A DNA stretch of 64,000 nt from the NCBI GenBank assembly GCA_030695565.1, contig JAUYRZ010000034.1, positions 17,192 through 81,191 on the forward strand. Direction: 5' to 3'. The notes under the pieces were generated by a model, which saw nothing but the letters and a program-made list of their open reading frames with translations, searched no databases and was not told where the DNA came from. The stretch comes from Archangium sp. (GTDB taxonomy: Bacteria > Myxococcota > Myxococcia > Myxococcales > Myxococcaceae). The position numbers were made by a program, and so were the translations under genes. This document shows, in pieces, positions 17,427 to 26,307 of this stretch; positions within the stretch are counted from its first letter, which is position 1; each line of letters opens with the position of its first letter.

Positions 17427-18191
17427 TCAGCGCCCGCAGCCTTTTCGGAAATCGGAGTCGTCGAGGAATTGATCGAGCGCCTGCTTCCAGGCGGTCCACT
17501 TGTGGCCGCCCGGAACAGGGAACTTCCGTTTCATGGGGAGCGCCATCGCGAGCACCTCGTTCGACTCGCTCAAGATCTCGTCTTCCGTGCCCCAGCCCAG
17601 ATACAGCTTGGGGCCCTTTTCTTTCCCCGCCGTCAGCGCCTGTAGCCACCGCCACAGCTCGAGGATGGTGGTGTCTTCGTCTTTGACCTCGACCTTCTCG
17701 GGCGCCTTCCATTTCGCGAGGCCACCTTCTGCGCGGATCTTCGCGGCGACCGGGTGCACGCCGAGAAACGGAGCGAGCGCGAGCACGCCGGTGATCTCTT
17801 TGGGGTGATCGTGTGAGTACATCAACGTGCCCAGGCCCCCCATCGACAGACCGATGAGCCACGTCTCGCGGTAGCGCCTGGCCTTGGCGGGTTGGAACAC
17901 GTCTTCGCCCAGCCGCTCCACCACCGTGCCCTTGGCGTAATACGAGTACGTCGCCTGGGCGGAGATCAGGTCGACGGAGAGCCCGCGGTCTCGAATCGAG
18001 TCGACGAAACCCTTCTCTTCGAAGTCGGTGGCGGTGTCTCCGACGCCAGGCAGGAAGACGACGAGGCATTTCGCGCGGCCCTTGAAGTCATCGTCGACCT
18101 CCACCATCGGACTGACGGGCGGCATCATCATCGTGGCGCAGCCACTGAAGAGCAGCGCCAACACCGTTCCTACGCTCACAAGCCACTTCAT
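17427..18191 (-). CDS. Lipoprotein alpha/beta-hydrolase (putative esterase)
   Basis: I start it at the ATG at 18191, giving MKWLVSVGTVLALLFSGCA, a lipoprotein signal with lipobox FSGC (254 residues). The alpha/beta-hydrolase fold shows VVFLPGVGDTATDF (oxyanion region), nucleophile elbow GLSMGGLG, an acidic candidate in GWGTEDEI and the C-terminal His in PGGHKWTAW. The upstream extension of the frame overlaps the helicase gene and is not coding. It lies 13 bp downstream of the SNF2 helicase on the same strand, so it may share its transcript, although the roles look unrelated. It is convergent with the GST gene. Confidence 0.78.
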   Translation of the reverse strand: MKWLVSVGTVLALLFSGCATMMMPPVSPMVEVDDDFKGRAKCLVVFLPGVGDTATDFEEKGFVDSIRDRGLSVDLISAQATYSYYAKGTVVERLGEDVFQPAKARRYRETWLIGLSMGGLGTLMYSHDHPKEITGVLALAPFLGVHPVAAKIRAEGGLAKWKAPEKVEVKDEDTTILELWRWLQALTAGKEKGPKLYLGWGTEDEILSESNEVLAMALPMKRKFPVPGGHKWTAWKQALDQFLDDSDFRKGCGR

Positions 18192-18204
18192 GGGACTGGA
18201 CCTA

Positions 18205-21132
18205 TCACGCGTCGAAGAGGGCGAGCAGGTCGTCCCGTGTAAGTCCTCCGGCGGCGCCCGCCCCACCATCGAGCGCGGCTTCGAAGAGCGCTCTCTTCTT
18301 GTCCTGCAGCTGAAGAATGCGCTCCTCCACGGTGCCTTGAGAGACGAGGCGGTAGACGAACACCGGCTTGTCCTGACCGATGCGGTGCACGCGGTCCGCG
18401 GCCTGTGCTTCGACCTGCGGGTTCCACCACGGGTCGACCAGGAACACGTGATCTGCCGCGGTGAGCGTGAGCCCGGTACCGCCGGCCTTGAGCGACATGA
18501 GCAGCACCGTCGGCCCCGTCGGCGATTGGAACTGCTCGACGATCTCTCCACGATTCGAGGTCGAACCATCGAGGCGCGAGAACGTGAGCTCCGCCGCCTT
18601 CAGCGCAGGCTCGATGAGATCGAGCATCGTGGTCCACTGGCTGAACACCAGGCAGCGATGCCCATCGGCCGACGCGTTGACGAGAGACTCGACGAGCGCA
18701 TCCACCTTCGAGCTCGACTTCGCCTGCTGACCGGGCACCAGCGCCACGTGACACGCGGCCTGCCGCAACCGGAGCAACGCCTCGAGCGCCTTGAGCACGC
18801 TGCCGCCCCCCTGGAGCAGGCTCACCACGTCAGCGCGCGTCGCCGCATGCACCGCGTCGTAGACCGCGCGTTCCTTCTCCTCGAGGGTGACGAAGCGGAT
18901 CGCCTCGGTGCGCGGAGGCAACTCGGGCGCGACCTCCTTCTTCAACCTGCGCAGGATGAACGGAGCCAGCCGCTTGCGCAGCGCCTGCGTCGCTTCCTGC
19001 GAGCCGCCTTCGATCTTCTCTGCGTACCTGGTGTTGAAGTCGCTGCGCCCGCCGAGCAGGCCGGGGTTGGTGAAGTGCATCAGGCTCCACAGCTCTTCGA
19101 GGCGGTTCTCCATCGGCGTTCCGGAGACCGCGAGCTTGAGACCGCCGTTGAGCCGGTACGCGGCGCGCGTGGCCTGGCTGTCGGGGTTCTTGATGGCCTG
19201 CGCTTCGTCGAGCACCACCACGCGCCACTGCCTGGCAGCGAGCGCATCGGCATCGAGCCGGAGCAACGCATAGGTGGTCAACGTGACGTCGGCGTCGGTC
19301 AGCGAGCGGCCGGGCCCGTGGTACGCGTTGACGGTCATCGAGGGGCGGAAACGCGCGAGCTCGGCCTTCCAGTTCGGGAGCACGCTGGTCGGGCACACCA
19401 CCAACGAGCCCTTCTCGAGCGCGCAGATGGTCTGCAGCGTCTTGCCAAGACCCATGTCGTCGGCGAGCACGCCACCCAGGCCGGCTGACTTGAGGAAGCC
19501 CAGCCAGTTCACGCCGTGGCGCTGGTACGGGCGCAACGTGGTCTCCAGACCATCGGGAACGACTGCGGAAGGCAGCGACTCGAAACCTTCTGCCAGCGGG
19601 CGCAGGCGCTCGAGCCCCGCGGGGGGCGGCGTCTCCATCTGCTGACACAGCTCGGCCAACGCCGGCAACGCGTGGTTGGCCACCGTGCCGCTCTCGGAGC
19701 GCGCTTCGAGCAACGCGGCCACGCGCGCGCCGTGCGTATCGAGCCAGGCCGCAGGCAGCGGAGCCCAACCACCACTCTCGATGGGCACGAGGCCCAACCC
19801 TTCCTTCCACGCGCGCAGCACCGCCTCGCCTGAGACGAAGGTGTCTTTCGCGCCGCCCTCCACTTCGAAGCGCAGCCCGAAGCTCGCGCGCGGAACGCCG
19901 AACGCATCGAGGGCGGAGCTCGTCTCGAGCATCGGCCTGAGCGACAAGCCGGTACCCACCACGCGCCGCGCGTCGCCCGAGAGTCCACCGCGCCAGCTCT
20001 TGAGCTGATCGACGAACTTCGAGAGCTCAGGGCCGTTGAGCGTGGTGCGCCGGCCGGGCAGGAGGCTCATCGACTCGCGCAGCTGCAGCGTGACGCGCGA
20101 CTCCTTGTTCTCATTGCGCACGGGCATCGGACCACCGAGGTAGGTCAGCTTGCCGTTGTCGATGCGCGCGGTCGGAGGGCTGCCGTACACGAGCACCGGC
20201 AACACGGAGAGCCCGGTGTCCATCTGCGCGAGCTGCAGCTCGATGCGCGGCTCGAGCGTGCGATCGATGCGCGGCAAACGCCGGCTGTGATTGTCGACGG
20301 GGAAACGTTGCGCGAGCTCAGGGAGGACCCGGCTCATCAGCTCACCCAGCTGCGTGGCCTGGTACCGCCGCACGCTGGGAATCAGGTGGAGCCAGGGGCC
20401 GGTCAGCTCGGTCTCCCCCAGCGCGCACACCACTTCACCGCACCGGGCGACACCCGGGCTCACCACTTCGGACACGCGGGGATCGGCGTGAATGGTGACC
20501 ACCACGTCGCTGCCTTCGTCTTCTACCTTCACGCGCGGCAGCATCACCTCGTTGGTGAAGGCGACTGGCTGGCCCTCGAGCAGGATGTTGCGCGAGACGT
20601 TGAGCAGGCCGAGCAGACCCAGCAGGCGATCCGGCGGCAACGCGCCACGCCACGGGCGATCGAGAATGCGATCTGCGAGCAGGTCGCCATTCTCCAGCTG
20701 AAGGTTGCGCGCCTGACCGGTGGCGACCATCGACTGCAAGGAAGCAGGCAGCGGCTCGACCTTGCCGTCGGAGTGCAGCAGCTCACGGGTGACGGTCAGG
20801 CCCTGGTCGACCTTGGTGAAGCGGTAGACCAGGCGCGTCCACGTCTGGGCGGCGGTGGCGACCTCGGTACCGCCTTGCATGAGCGTGATGACCGCGGCGA
20901 CCACGTGTTCGCAGGGGCTGAACGCGCTGTCGCAGGAGCACTCCCAGGCGTCGTCGGGCGTCAGGTAGACGGTGAACGCGACGGGCCGATTGGCCGGCTT
21001 CACCCGGAAGACGAACTCTTTGCCCTGCTGCTTGTCGAGCGCGGCAGAGTTGGCGCGGGCGAGTTTCACCCCGTTGGCCCAGAGAGCCGGCTTGGCCTCC
21101 GCGCGGATGGCATCGAGCAACGCTTGCGACAT
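18205..21132 (-). CDS. SWIM zinc-finger SNF2-family helicase
   Basis: 975 residues. A SWIM zinc finger lies near the N-terminus (Cys65, Cys67, Cys74, His76 in ECSCDSAFSPCEHV). About 450 residues of bacterial SNF2-associated region follow. The helicase core has motif I DDMGLGKTLQT, motif II DEAQ, motif III SGTPMEN and the C-terminal lobe with VFSQWTTMLDLIEPAL, LLMSLKAGGTGL and DPWWNPQVEAQAADRVHRIGQ. All ATPase motifs are intact, so a DNA translocase acting on protein-DNA complexes or repair intermediates is likely. A gene for a protein with two PARP-type zinc fingers lies just upstream on the same strand, 53 bp away. Confidence 0.9.
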   Translation of the reverse strand: MSQALLDAIRAEAKPALWANGVKLARANSAALDKQQGKEFVFRVKPANRPVAFTVYLTPDDAWECSCDSAFSPCEHVVAAVITLMQGGTEVATAAQTWTRLVYRFTKVDQGLTVTRELLHSDGKVEPLPASLQSMVATGQARNLQLENGDLLADRILDRPWRGALPPDRLLGLLGLLNVSRNILLEGQPVAFTNEVMLPRVKVEDEGSDVVVTIHADPRVSEVVSPGVARCGEVVCALGETELTGPWLHLIPSVRRYQATQLGELMSRVLPELAQRFPVDNHSRRLPRIDRTLEPRIELQLAQMDTGLSVLPVLVYGSPPTARIDNGKLTYLGGPMPVRNENKESRVTLQLRESMSLLPGRRTTLNGPELSKFVDQLKSWRGGLSGDARRVVGTGLSLRPMLETSSALDAFGVPRASFGLRFEVEGGAKDTFVSGEAVLRAWKEGLGLVPIESGGWAPLPAAWLDTHGARVAALLEARSESGTVANHALPALAELCQQMETPPPAGLERLRPLAEGFESLPSAVVPDGLETTLRPYQRHGVNWLGFLKSAGLGGVLADDMGLGKTLQTICALEKGSLVVCPTSVLPNWKAELARFRPSMTVNAYHGPGRSLTDADVTLTTYALLRLDADALAARQWRVVVLDEAQAIKNPDSQATRAAYRLNGGLKLAVSGTPMENRLEELWSLMHFTNPGLLGGRSDFNTRYAEKIEGGSQEATQALRKRLAPFILRRLKKEVAPELPPRTEAIRFVTLEEKERAVYDAVHAATRADVVSLLQGGGSVLKALEALLRLRQAACHVALVPGQQAKSSSKVDALVESLVNASADGHRCLVFSQWTTMLDLIEPALKAAELTFSRLDGSTSNRGEIVEQFQSPTGPTVLLMSLKAGGTGLTLTAADHVFLVDPWWNPQVEAQAADRVHRIGQDKPVFVYRLVSQGTVEERILQLQDKKRALFEAALDGGAGAAGGLTRDDLLALFDA

Positions 21133-21149
21133 GGGTGCTGCTTATAGGA

Positions 21150-21186
21150 CTCCCTCTCCCTTCGGGAGAGGCTCGGGGTGAGGGCC
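21150..21186. repeat. Dispersed palindromic repeat, copy 4 (best example)
   Basis: Arms CCTCTCCC and GGGAGAGG around TTC, followed by CTCGGGGTGAGGGCC. It fills most of the gap between the PARP-finger gene and the SNF2 gene, and its end touches the stop codon of the PARP-finger gene (21186-21188). Confidence 0.75.
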
Positions 21187-21728
21187 TAGCTGCTCAGCGC
21201 CTGACCCAACTCATCGAGGTCAGTCGCCGTGAGTTCAGGGCAGTTCTTCTTGATCTTCGCCAACAACTCCGTGTCGCCCGTGTGTTCAGCCGCACACGCC
21301 GTGTGCAGATACCCCGGCCCCTTGCGAACGAAGCTCCCGGTGTCCACCTCGCGCTCCACCGCCACCCGCAGCGAGCCCTTCTCGATCAACTCTTCACACT
21401 GCATGCACTTGCTGCGGCCGGTCGACGCGCGCTCCGCGAACGGGAAGGGCCGCTCGCCCGCGGGAGCCTTGGCCTTCGCGCTGTTCAACAATTCCTCGAG
21501 CGCCGCACGATCCGGCACGTTGCCCGCGAACGCGGCCAGCGCCTCCTTCACCAGCGCCGGCTTCTTGGTCGCCGCGCAGGTGAGGTGGTGCCAGAAGTAG
21601 CTGACCTCGCCCTCATTGAACTGATTGGGCGTCTCTTCCCCGAACCGCAGCACGCCCTTGTCGATCTTCTGCCGGCAGGTGCGGCAGGTGGCGCGAGCTG
21701 ACTTCGATTCCTCGATGACGTTGGCCAT
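21186..21728 (-). CDS. Protein with two PARP-type zinc fingers
   Basis: 180 residues with two similar modules. Module 1 has Cys15-x2-Cys18 (CRTCRQKIDKGVLRFGEE), then His48-x2-Cys51 (WHHLTC). Module 2 has Cys108-x2-Cys111 (CMQCEELIEKGSLRVAVE), then His142-x2-Cys145 (LHTAC). The CxxC...HxxC spacing and the KGxLR core match PARP-type DNA-nick-sensing fingers; the assignment is by eye. The 56-residue linker resembles a helical hairpin. No catalytic domain is present. Its position next to a SNF2 translocase suggests a DNA-break recognition or recruitment role. Confidence 0.72.
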   Translation of the reverse strand: MANVIEESKSARATCRTCRQKIDKGVLRFGEETPNQFNEGEVSYFWHHLTCAATKKPALVKEALAAFAGNVPDRAALEELLNSAKAKAPAGERPFPFAERASTGRSKCMQCEELIEKGSLRVAVEREVDTGSFVRKGPGYLHTACAAEHTGDTELLAKIKKNCPELTATDLDELGQALSS

Positions 21729-21798
21729 GCGCGGAATCTGCCCCTAAGCCCGAGCGGAGCCAATCCAGAACCTCAGGGTCTGATATCTGCGAACACCG

Positions 21799-23316
21799 AT
21801 GACGGCGTGGGCTGCAGTGCATCTGTTGGCAGCAGCCTCGGGCCTGATGGTCATCGCGCTGGCGCTCTCGAAGGGTGAACGCAGCCCGCTGCGAAGGCCT
21901 CTGGCCTTGTTGGCCGCCAGCCAGTTCACCTGGAACGCCGCCGCGGTGGGCTCCGAGGTGACGCAGGTCGAGACCTACGCCTTGCTGGGCGCGATCGCTG
22001 CACCGCTGTTCACGCCACTCGCGCTGCACTTCGTCATCACCTTCCTGGGCCGCCGCCGCCAGCTGCGTGTCCCGCTGCTGGCCGTGTACGTGGTCTTCCT
22101 CTCGCAGTCGGCCGCGGTGCTCGTCGAGCTCATCGTGCCGGGCACGCAGTTCGCCAGTGGCGTGGGCGCCTTCGCGCTCGTGTTGTTGACCACCAGCCTG
22201 CCCGTCGCCGTCTACGCCATCGTCCTGGTCGCGAAGCATCTTCGGCAGGCGGCCTCGGACGTCGAGCGGCTTCGCACGCGCATCTTGTTGCTTGCCGTGG
22301 TGGTGGTGCCGCTGCTGCTGACGACGGACCTGTTCGCAGACCTCGGCTGGCCGGTGCCGCGCATGGCCACCCTGGGCGCCTTCAGCTTCAACCTGATGCT
22401 CGCGCGGCTGACCCTGGGCCTGGGCCTCTTCACCGGTGCGACCCGGCCCTCGGTGGCGCTCGGTCAGGCCGTGGTGCTCGGGCTGTTCTTCGCGGTGAGT
22501 TACCTCGCCATCTTCAATGCCTTCAGCGGACAACAAGGCGCGTTGATCATCGCCTTCACCGCCTTGTCACTGGTGCTCTCGGTGGTGGGCTGGCTCTTGC
22601 TGAGCAACAGCAGCGCTGCGCGGGCGGGGCTCGAACGGTTCGCCACCATGGGCCGCTTCTCCGCGCAGATGGCGCACGACCTGAAGAACCCGCTGGCCGC
22701 CGCGAAAGGCGCAGCCGAGTACCTCACCGAAGAGCTGCGCCGCAGTGGCGACGCGCCCAACGAAGACTTCGCCAGGCTGGTGGTCGCGCAGCTCGATCGC
22801 CTCAACACGGTCATCGATCGCTATCAGCGGCTCTCCAAGCTCGAGCCGCAGTTCAGCTCGCTCGACGCGAACATGTTGGTGAGCAACGTGCTCTCGCTGC
22901 AACAGTTCGCGGCCGAAAGCGCGGTGAGCATCGAGCGCAAGTTCGCCACGCCGCCGCCTCGTTTCCTGGGCGACGCCGACCTGCTCGCCTCCGCGCTGGA
23001 GAACCTGGTGAAGAACGGCATGGAGGCGATGCCCACCGGCGGCACGTTGACCGTCTCCACCGCGCTCACTGAAGACGACGAGCCGCGGGTGGTGCTCTCG
23101 GTGCAAGACACCGGGGCCGGCTTCGATGCGCGCGCGAAAGAGCAGGCCTTCGAGCTCTTCTTCACCACCAAGGCGACCGGCTCGGGCCTGGGCCTCGCGT
23201 TCGTGCGGCAGGTCGCGCGCGCGCATGGTGGTGATGCCGTACTGACTTCTCGCGAAGGTGCGGGCACGACTGTTTCTGTGACACTTCCCCTGACTCAGGT
23301 GACGACGCATGAGTGA
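21799..23316 (+). CDS. Membrane sensor histidine kinase
   Basis: 505 residues. The first roughly 265 residues hold about eight hydrophobic spans with short loops, resembling 7TM-type integral membrane sensors rather than a periplasmic domain. HisKA follows, with His in SAQMAHDLKNPLAAAKG. The HATPase_c domain has N-box ALENLVKNGMEAM, G1 DTGAGFD and G2 GSGLGLAFVRQ. The gene overlaps the sigma-54 regulator by 8 bp and is divergent from the PARP-finger gene. It is almost certainly the cognate kinase of the downstream regulator. Confidence 0.88.
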   Translation: MTAWAAVHLLAAASGLMVIALALSKGERSPLRRPLALLAASQFTWNAAAVGSEVTQVETYALLGAIAAPLFTPLALHFVITFLGRRRQLRVPLLAVYVVFLSQSAAVLVELIVPGTQFASGVGAFALVLLTTSLPVAVYAIVLVAKHLRQAASDVERLRTRILLLAVVVVPLLLTTDLFADLGWPVPRMATLGAFSFNLMLARLTLGLGLFTGATRPSVALGQAVVLGLFFAVSYLAIFNAFSGQQGALIIAFTALSLVLSVVGWLLLSNSSAARAGLERFATMGRFSAQMAHDLKNPLAAAKGAAEYLTEELRRSGDAPNEDFARLVVAQLDRLNTVIDRYQRLSKLEPQFSSLDANMLVSNVLSLQQFAAESAVSIERKFATPPPRFLGDADLLASALENLVKNGMEAMPTGGTLTVSTALTEDDEPRVVLSVQDTGAGFDARAKEQAFELFFTTKATGSGLGLAFVRQVARAHGGDAVLTSREGAGTTVSVTLPLTQVTTHE

Positions 23317-24676
23317 CGCTGCTGCAGTGCTGGTGGTGGATGACGATGAAGCGGTGGGCAAGGTGCTCGCGGCGTTGCTGTCGCAAGATGGGCACCGCGC
23401 CACGTGGGTCGGCTCGGCTGAAGCGGCGCTCGCGACGTTGGAGAAGAAGGCCTACGACGCCGTCATCTCCGACGTGCGCATGCCCGGGTTGTCGGGGCTC
23501 GAGCTGCTCAAGCTGGTGCGCGTGAAGTGGCCCGAGCTGCCGGTGGTGTTGCTCACCGCGCACGGCACGGTGCCGATGGCGGTCGAAGCGATGCGCGATG
23601 GCGCCGCCGACTTCATGCTCAAGCCCTTCAACCGCGAAGAGGTGTTGTTCGTGGTGAAGAAGGCGCTCTCTGGAAGCGCGGGCGAACGCGCGGCGCCGCC
23701 GCGGCAGAGCCGCACGAAGGTCGAGAGCACCGACGGCATGGTGGGCACCTCGCCGCCCCTCGAAGAAGCGCGCGCGCTCATCCGCCAGGCGGCGCCCAGC
23801 ACGGCCACCGTGTTGATTCTGGGAGAGACGGGCACCGGCAAGGAGCTCGCTGCGCGCGCGCTGCACTCGTTGTCTTCGCGCAAAGCCAAACCCTTCGTGC
23901 GCCTCAACTGCGGAGCGCTCCCGGAGAACCTCTTCGAGTCGGAGCTCTTCGGTTACGAGAAGGGCGCGTTCACGGGCGCGGTCAATCGCAAGCCCGGGCG
24001 TGTGGAGTTGGCTGAAGGCGGCACGCTGTTCCTCGACGAGGTGGGTGAGCTGAGCCAGGCCTCGCAGGTGAAGCTGCTCCGGTTGATTCAGGAGAAGGAG
24101 TTCGAGCGGCTCGGCGGCACGGAGACGTTGAAGGCCGACGTGCGCATCGTGGCGGCCACGCATCGTTCGTTGCCCGAGATGGTGAAGGCGAACACGTTCC
24201 GCGAAGACCTGTATTACCGGCTCAACGTGGTGCCGATCTCCATGCCGCCGCTGCGCTCGCGGCCGGACGATCTCGAGCCGCTGGTGAAACACTTCCTCTC
24301 GGTGTTGGGCCCGCAGAACGGTCGCCCGAAGGCGGCGCTCAGCTCGGCCGCGATGGTCTTGGTGGCGGCTCAGCAGTGGAAGGGCAATGTGCGGCAGCTG
24401 CAGAACTTCATCGAGCGGCTGACGGTGCTCGCGCCGCCAGGGGATCTGATCGAGGAAACCACGGTGCAGCGTGAACTCGAGCGGCTGGGTGGCGATTCGC
24501 CCGAGGCCGTTTCGTCGGCTGACTCACTGCCCGAGCGAAGGAAGGATGCAGAGCGACAGGCGGTGGAAGAGGCGCTCAAGAAGGCGGGCGGCAATCGTTC
24601 GGTCGCGGCGCGGTTGCTCGGGGTGAGTCGACGCACGCTGTACAACAAGCTCGAGTCGCTCGGCCTCGACGACTGA
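23309..24676 (+). CDS. NtrC-family sigma-54 response regulator
   Basis: 455 residues. The receiver has acidic DDD (11-13), phospho-Asp55 ([13 protein letters not shown]) and Lys105 (MLKPF). The AAA+ domain has Walker A GETGTGKE (172-179), the sigma-54-contact loop GAFTGA (219-224), Walker [12 protein letters not shown], and the arginine-finger region [14 protein letters not shown]. The C-terminus is a Fis-type HTH ([20 protein letters not shown]). All elements for phosphorylation-dependent activation of sigma-54 promoters are present. I found no TGGCAC-N5-TTGC site nearby, so the targets are elsewhere or not recognised. Confidence 0.92.
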   Translation: MSDAAAVLVVDDDEAVGKVLAALLSQDGHRATWVGSAEAALATLEKKAYDAVISDVRMPGLSGLELLKLVRVKWPELPVVLLTAHGTVPMAVEAMRDGAADFMLKPFNREEVLFVVKKALSGSAGERAAPPRQSRTKVESTDGMVGTSPPLEEARALIRQAAPSTATVLILGETGTGKELAARALHSLSSRKAKPFVRLNCGALPENLFESELFGYEKGAFTGAVNRKPGRVELAEGGTLFLDEVGELSQASQVKLLRLIQEKEFERLGGTETLKADVRIVAATHRSLPEMVKANTFREDLYYRLNVVPISMPPLRSRPDDLEPLVKHFLSVLGPQNGRPKAALSSAAMVLVAAQQWKGNVRQLQNFIERLTVLAPPGDLIEETTVQRELERLGGDSPEAVSSADSLPERRKDAERQAVEEALKKAGGNRSVAARLLGVSRRTLYNKLESLGLDD

Positions 24677-24717
24677 CTCCGTCTCCCTTCGAGATACAAG
24701 GGTCGGGGTGAGGGCCC
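24677..24717. repeat. Dispersed palindromic repeat, copy 5 (degenerate)
   Basis: Begins CTCCGTCTCCCTTCGAGA and ends GGGTCGGGGTGAGGGCCCC. The right hairpin arm has decayed but the GGGGTGAGGGCC tail is intact. It fills the gap between two convergent genes, where it could act as a transcription stop. Confidence 0.6.
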
Positions 24718-24724
24718 CACTTCG

Positions 24725-25273
24725 TCACCAAACGGCGTAGCCGACCCCGATCGCCGCCTCGAGCGAAAACGGAGAGGGCCCGACTGAGGGGCGGCGGAAC
24801 CCCGACCCCATCACCAAGCCGAAGCCGGGGCCTGCCTCGAGAAAGATCACCAGCCCTCTCCGAACGACCTGATCACCCGGGCGAGTCAACGGCGCGAACA
24901 CCAACCGCACCGGAGCGAAGATCGCGAGCGACAGCGGGAGATCGCCAGCCCCGTAGAAGAGGCCACCGACCAAACCAATCGACGGCTGGATCCCCAGGCT
25001 CCAGCGATCGCTGAACGCGTAGTCGAGACCCAGGCCGATGGTGGCCACGGTGCTGACCCGGATCGTGCCGACCGTTCCCCGAACGACCGCCGAGAACCGA
25101 TCCGCAAAGGTCGCGCCCAGCTCGGCCGAAAGACCGGGGCCGAACCCAACGGCATGGCCACTGACCGCGCCGGTGACCGCGAAGTGAATGCCCCCGCGAA
25201 CCCGCGCCTGCTCGCGCACTTCGAGAGGAACCTCACCGGCCGCCAGCTGCATCAGCAACACCGTCGTCAACAT
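24725..25273 (-). CDS. Putative outer-membrane beta-barrel-like protein
   Basis: I use the ATG at 25273, which overlaps the upstream stop (TGATG), giving 182 residues. The N-terminus MLTTVLLMQLAAGE could be a short signal peptide. The rest alternates hydrophobic and small residues with repeated Gly-aromatic patterns (FADRFSAVVRGTVGTIRV, GLGLDYAFSDRWSLGIQ, LEAAIGVGYAVW), as in small outer-membrane barrels, and ends in an aromatic (W). No catalytic motif. The family is not recognised; the barrel reading is inference. Confidence 0.5.
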   Translation of the reverse strand: MLTTVLLMQLAAGEVPLEVREQARVRGGIHFAVTGAVSGHAVGFGPGLSAELGATFADRFSAVVRGTVGTIRVSTVATIGLGLDYAFSDRWSLGIQPSIGLVGGLFYGAGDLPLSLAIFAPVRLVFAPLTRPGDQVVRRGLVIFLEAGPGFGLVMGSGFRRPSVGPSPFSLEAAIGVGYAVW

Positions 25274-25713
25274 CACGCACTCCGCCCTGCAACGAGCGAA
25301 CGCTGCACCACCCAGGAAGTCACCGTCGCCAGCGCCATGGTGATCACCGTGGTACCCGAGAACAGCCACATGCTCACCGCCGGAAACAGCACACAGAGCG
25401 CGCCGGTGACGCCGAAGAGCAACGAGATGAGCACCGTCCACCGCAGCATCGACACGGCGCACACGGCCAGCACGCGGCCCGTGCCGCCTTCTCCGATGAC
25501 GCCGCGCACCTCGAGATCAGGCCGCACGCCCGAGGAGGGACCCGCTTCATCCGTCAGCGCATCACGCAGGTCGACCGAGAGCATGGGAAGCGACTGCATC
25601 GGTACGCTGGAGGGCGCGAGCGTGTCGGCGGCGCTGCTGACCATCGAATCCCCGAGGCGAATCGTGAGCTCGGGTTGCAGCGTGGGGTCGACGACGGAGA
25701 GGCTGTCGGGCAT
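25273..25713 (-). CDS. Truncated Ser/Thr-kinase-like protein: glycine loop joined to membrane segments
   Basis: 146 residues. Residues 1-66 resemble the N-terminal leader seen before myxobacterial Hanks-type kinases. DLEVRGVIGEGGTGRVLAV (67-85) then matches the ATP-binding glycine loop (G-x-G-x-x-G-x-V). The sequence goes directly into two hydrophobic spans (about 92-116 and 118-136) and ends. There is no catalytic Lys, HRDLKP or DFG, and no room for them in any frame. It looks like a kinase with an in-frame internal deletion. It overlaps the barrel-like gene, so the short form may still be translated. Most likely inactive as a kinase. Confidence 0.55.
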   Translation of the reverse strand: MPDSLSVVDPTLQPELTIRLGDSMVSSAADTLAPSSVPMQSLPMLSVDLRDALTDEAGPSSGVRPDLEVRGVIGEGGTGRVLAVCAVSMLRWTVLISLLFGVTGALCVLFPAVSMWLFSGTTVITMALATVTSWVVQRSLVAGRSA

Positions 25714-25755
25714 CGGGGCAGCAGCTTAAGCCCCGCTGTGGCTAAGGTGCGCCCC

Positions 25756-26304
25756 ATGCGGCTCCACCTCACCCTCCTGGCCCTGCTCCTCGCCGGCTGC
25801 CCTCAATACACAGGCCCCCAAGCCGACGCGACGTACTTCTGGCAGATCAAGACCAGCACCCTCGAGTTCGGCGCCTGCAGCGACGCGCCGGATTTCCGCG
25901 AGGGCCTCACCGCGCTCCCCATCACCGACAACACCTTCGTCATCTACAAGGTGTCTTCCGACGGGAAGCAGGCGGTGACCCAGAAGTGCGATCGCCTCGA
26001 CAGCTCCACCTGCTCGCCGTCCGACAGCAGGGTGGTCTTCGACGTCACCGGCCGCGAGCTCAACTTCAACCAGACCAACAAGGCGCCCATCGGCATGACC
26101 GGCTGCTCGCTGCAGCAGACCGAGACGTGGACACTCACCGACGCCACGCGCGCGATGACGCTCGACCTCGTGAACGTGCTGACGCTGGTCGACTCGCAGC
26201 CCGCGTGTGATCAAGTGGAGGCCGACTTGAAAGCCCGCTCACCCAACGGGCTCGGCGTGGAAGGCTGCGTCATCACCAGCAAGCTCACCGGCGAGTTGAA
26301 GTAA
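25756..26304 (+). CDS. Small lipoprotein of unknown function
   Basis: 182 residues from the ATG at 25756. The signal MRLHLTLLALLLAGC is a clear lipobox. The mature part holds several Cys (for example in GACSDAP, KCDRLDSSTCS, MTGCSLQ, PACDQ, EGCVI) that probably pair in the periplasm or on the surface. It lies 3 bp upstream of the next secreted protein, and the DUF2330 gene follows, so the three probably form one transcript. The family is not recognised. Confidence 0.75.
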   Translation: MRLHLTLLALLLAGCPQYTGPQADATYFWQIKTSTLEFGACSDAPDFREGLTALPITDNTFVIYKVSSDGKQAVTQKCDRLDSSTCSPSDSRVVFDVTGRELNFNQTNKAPIGMTGCSLQQTETWTLTDATRAMTLDLVNVLTLVDSQPACDQVEADLKARSPNGLGVEGCVITSKLTGELK

Positions 26305-26307
26305 CCC

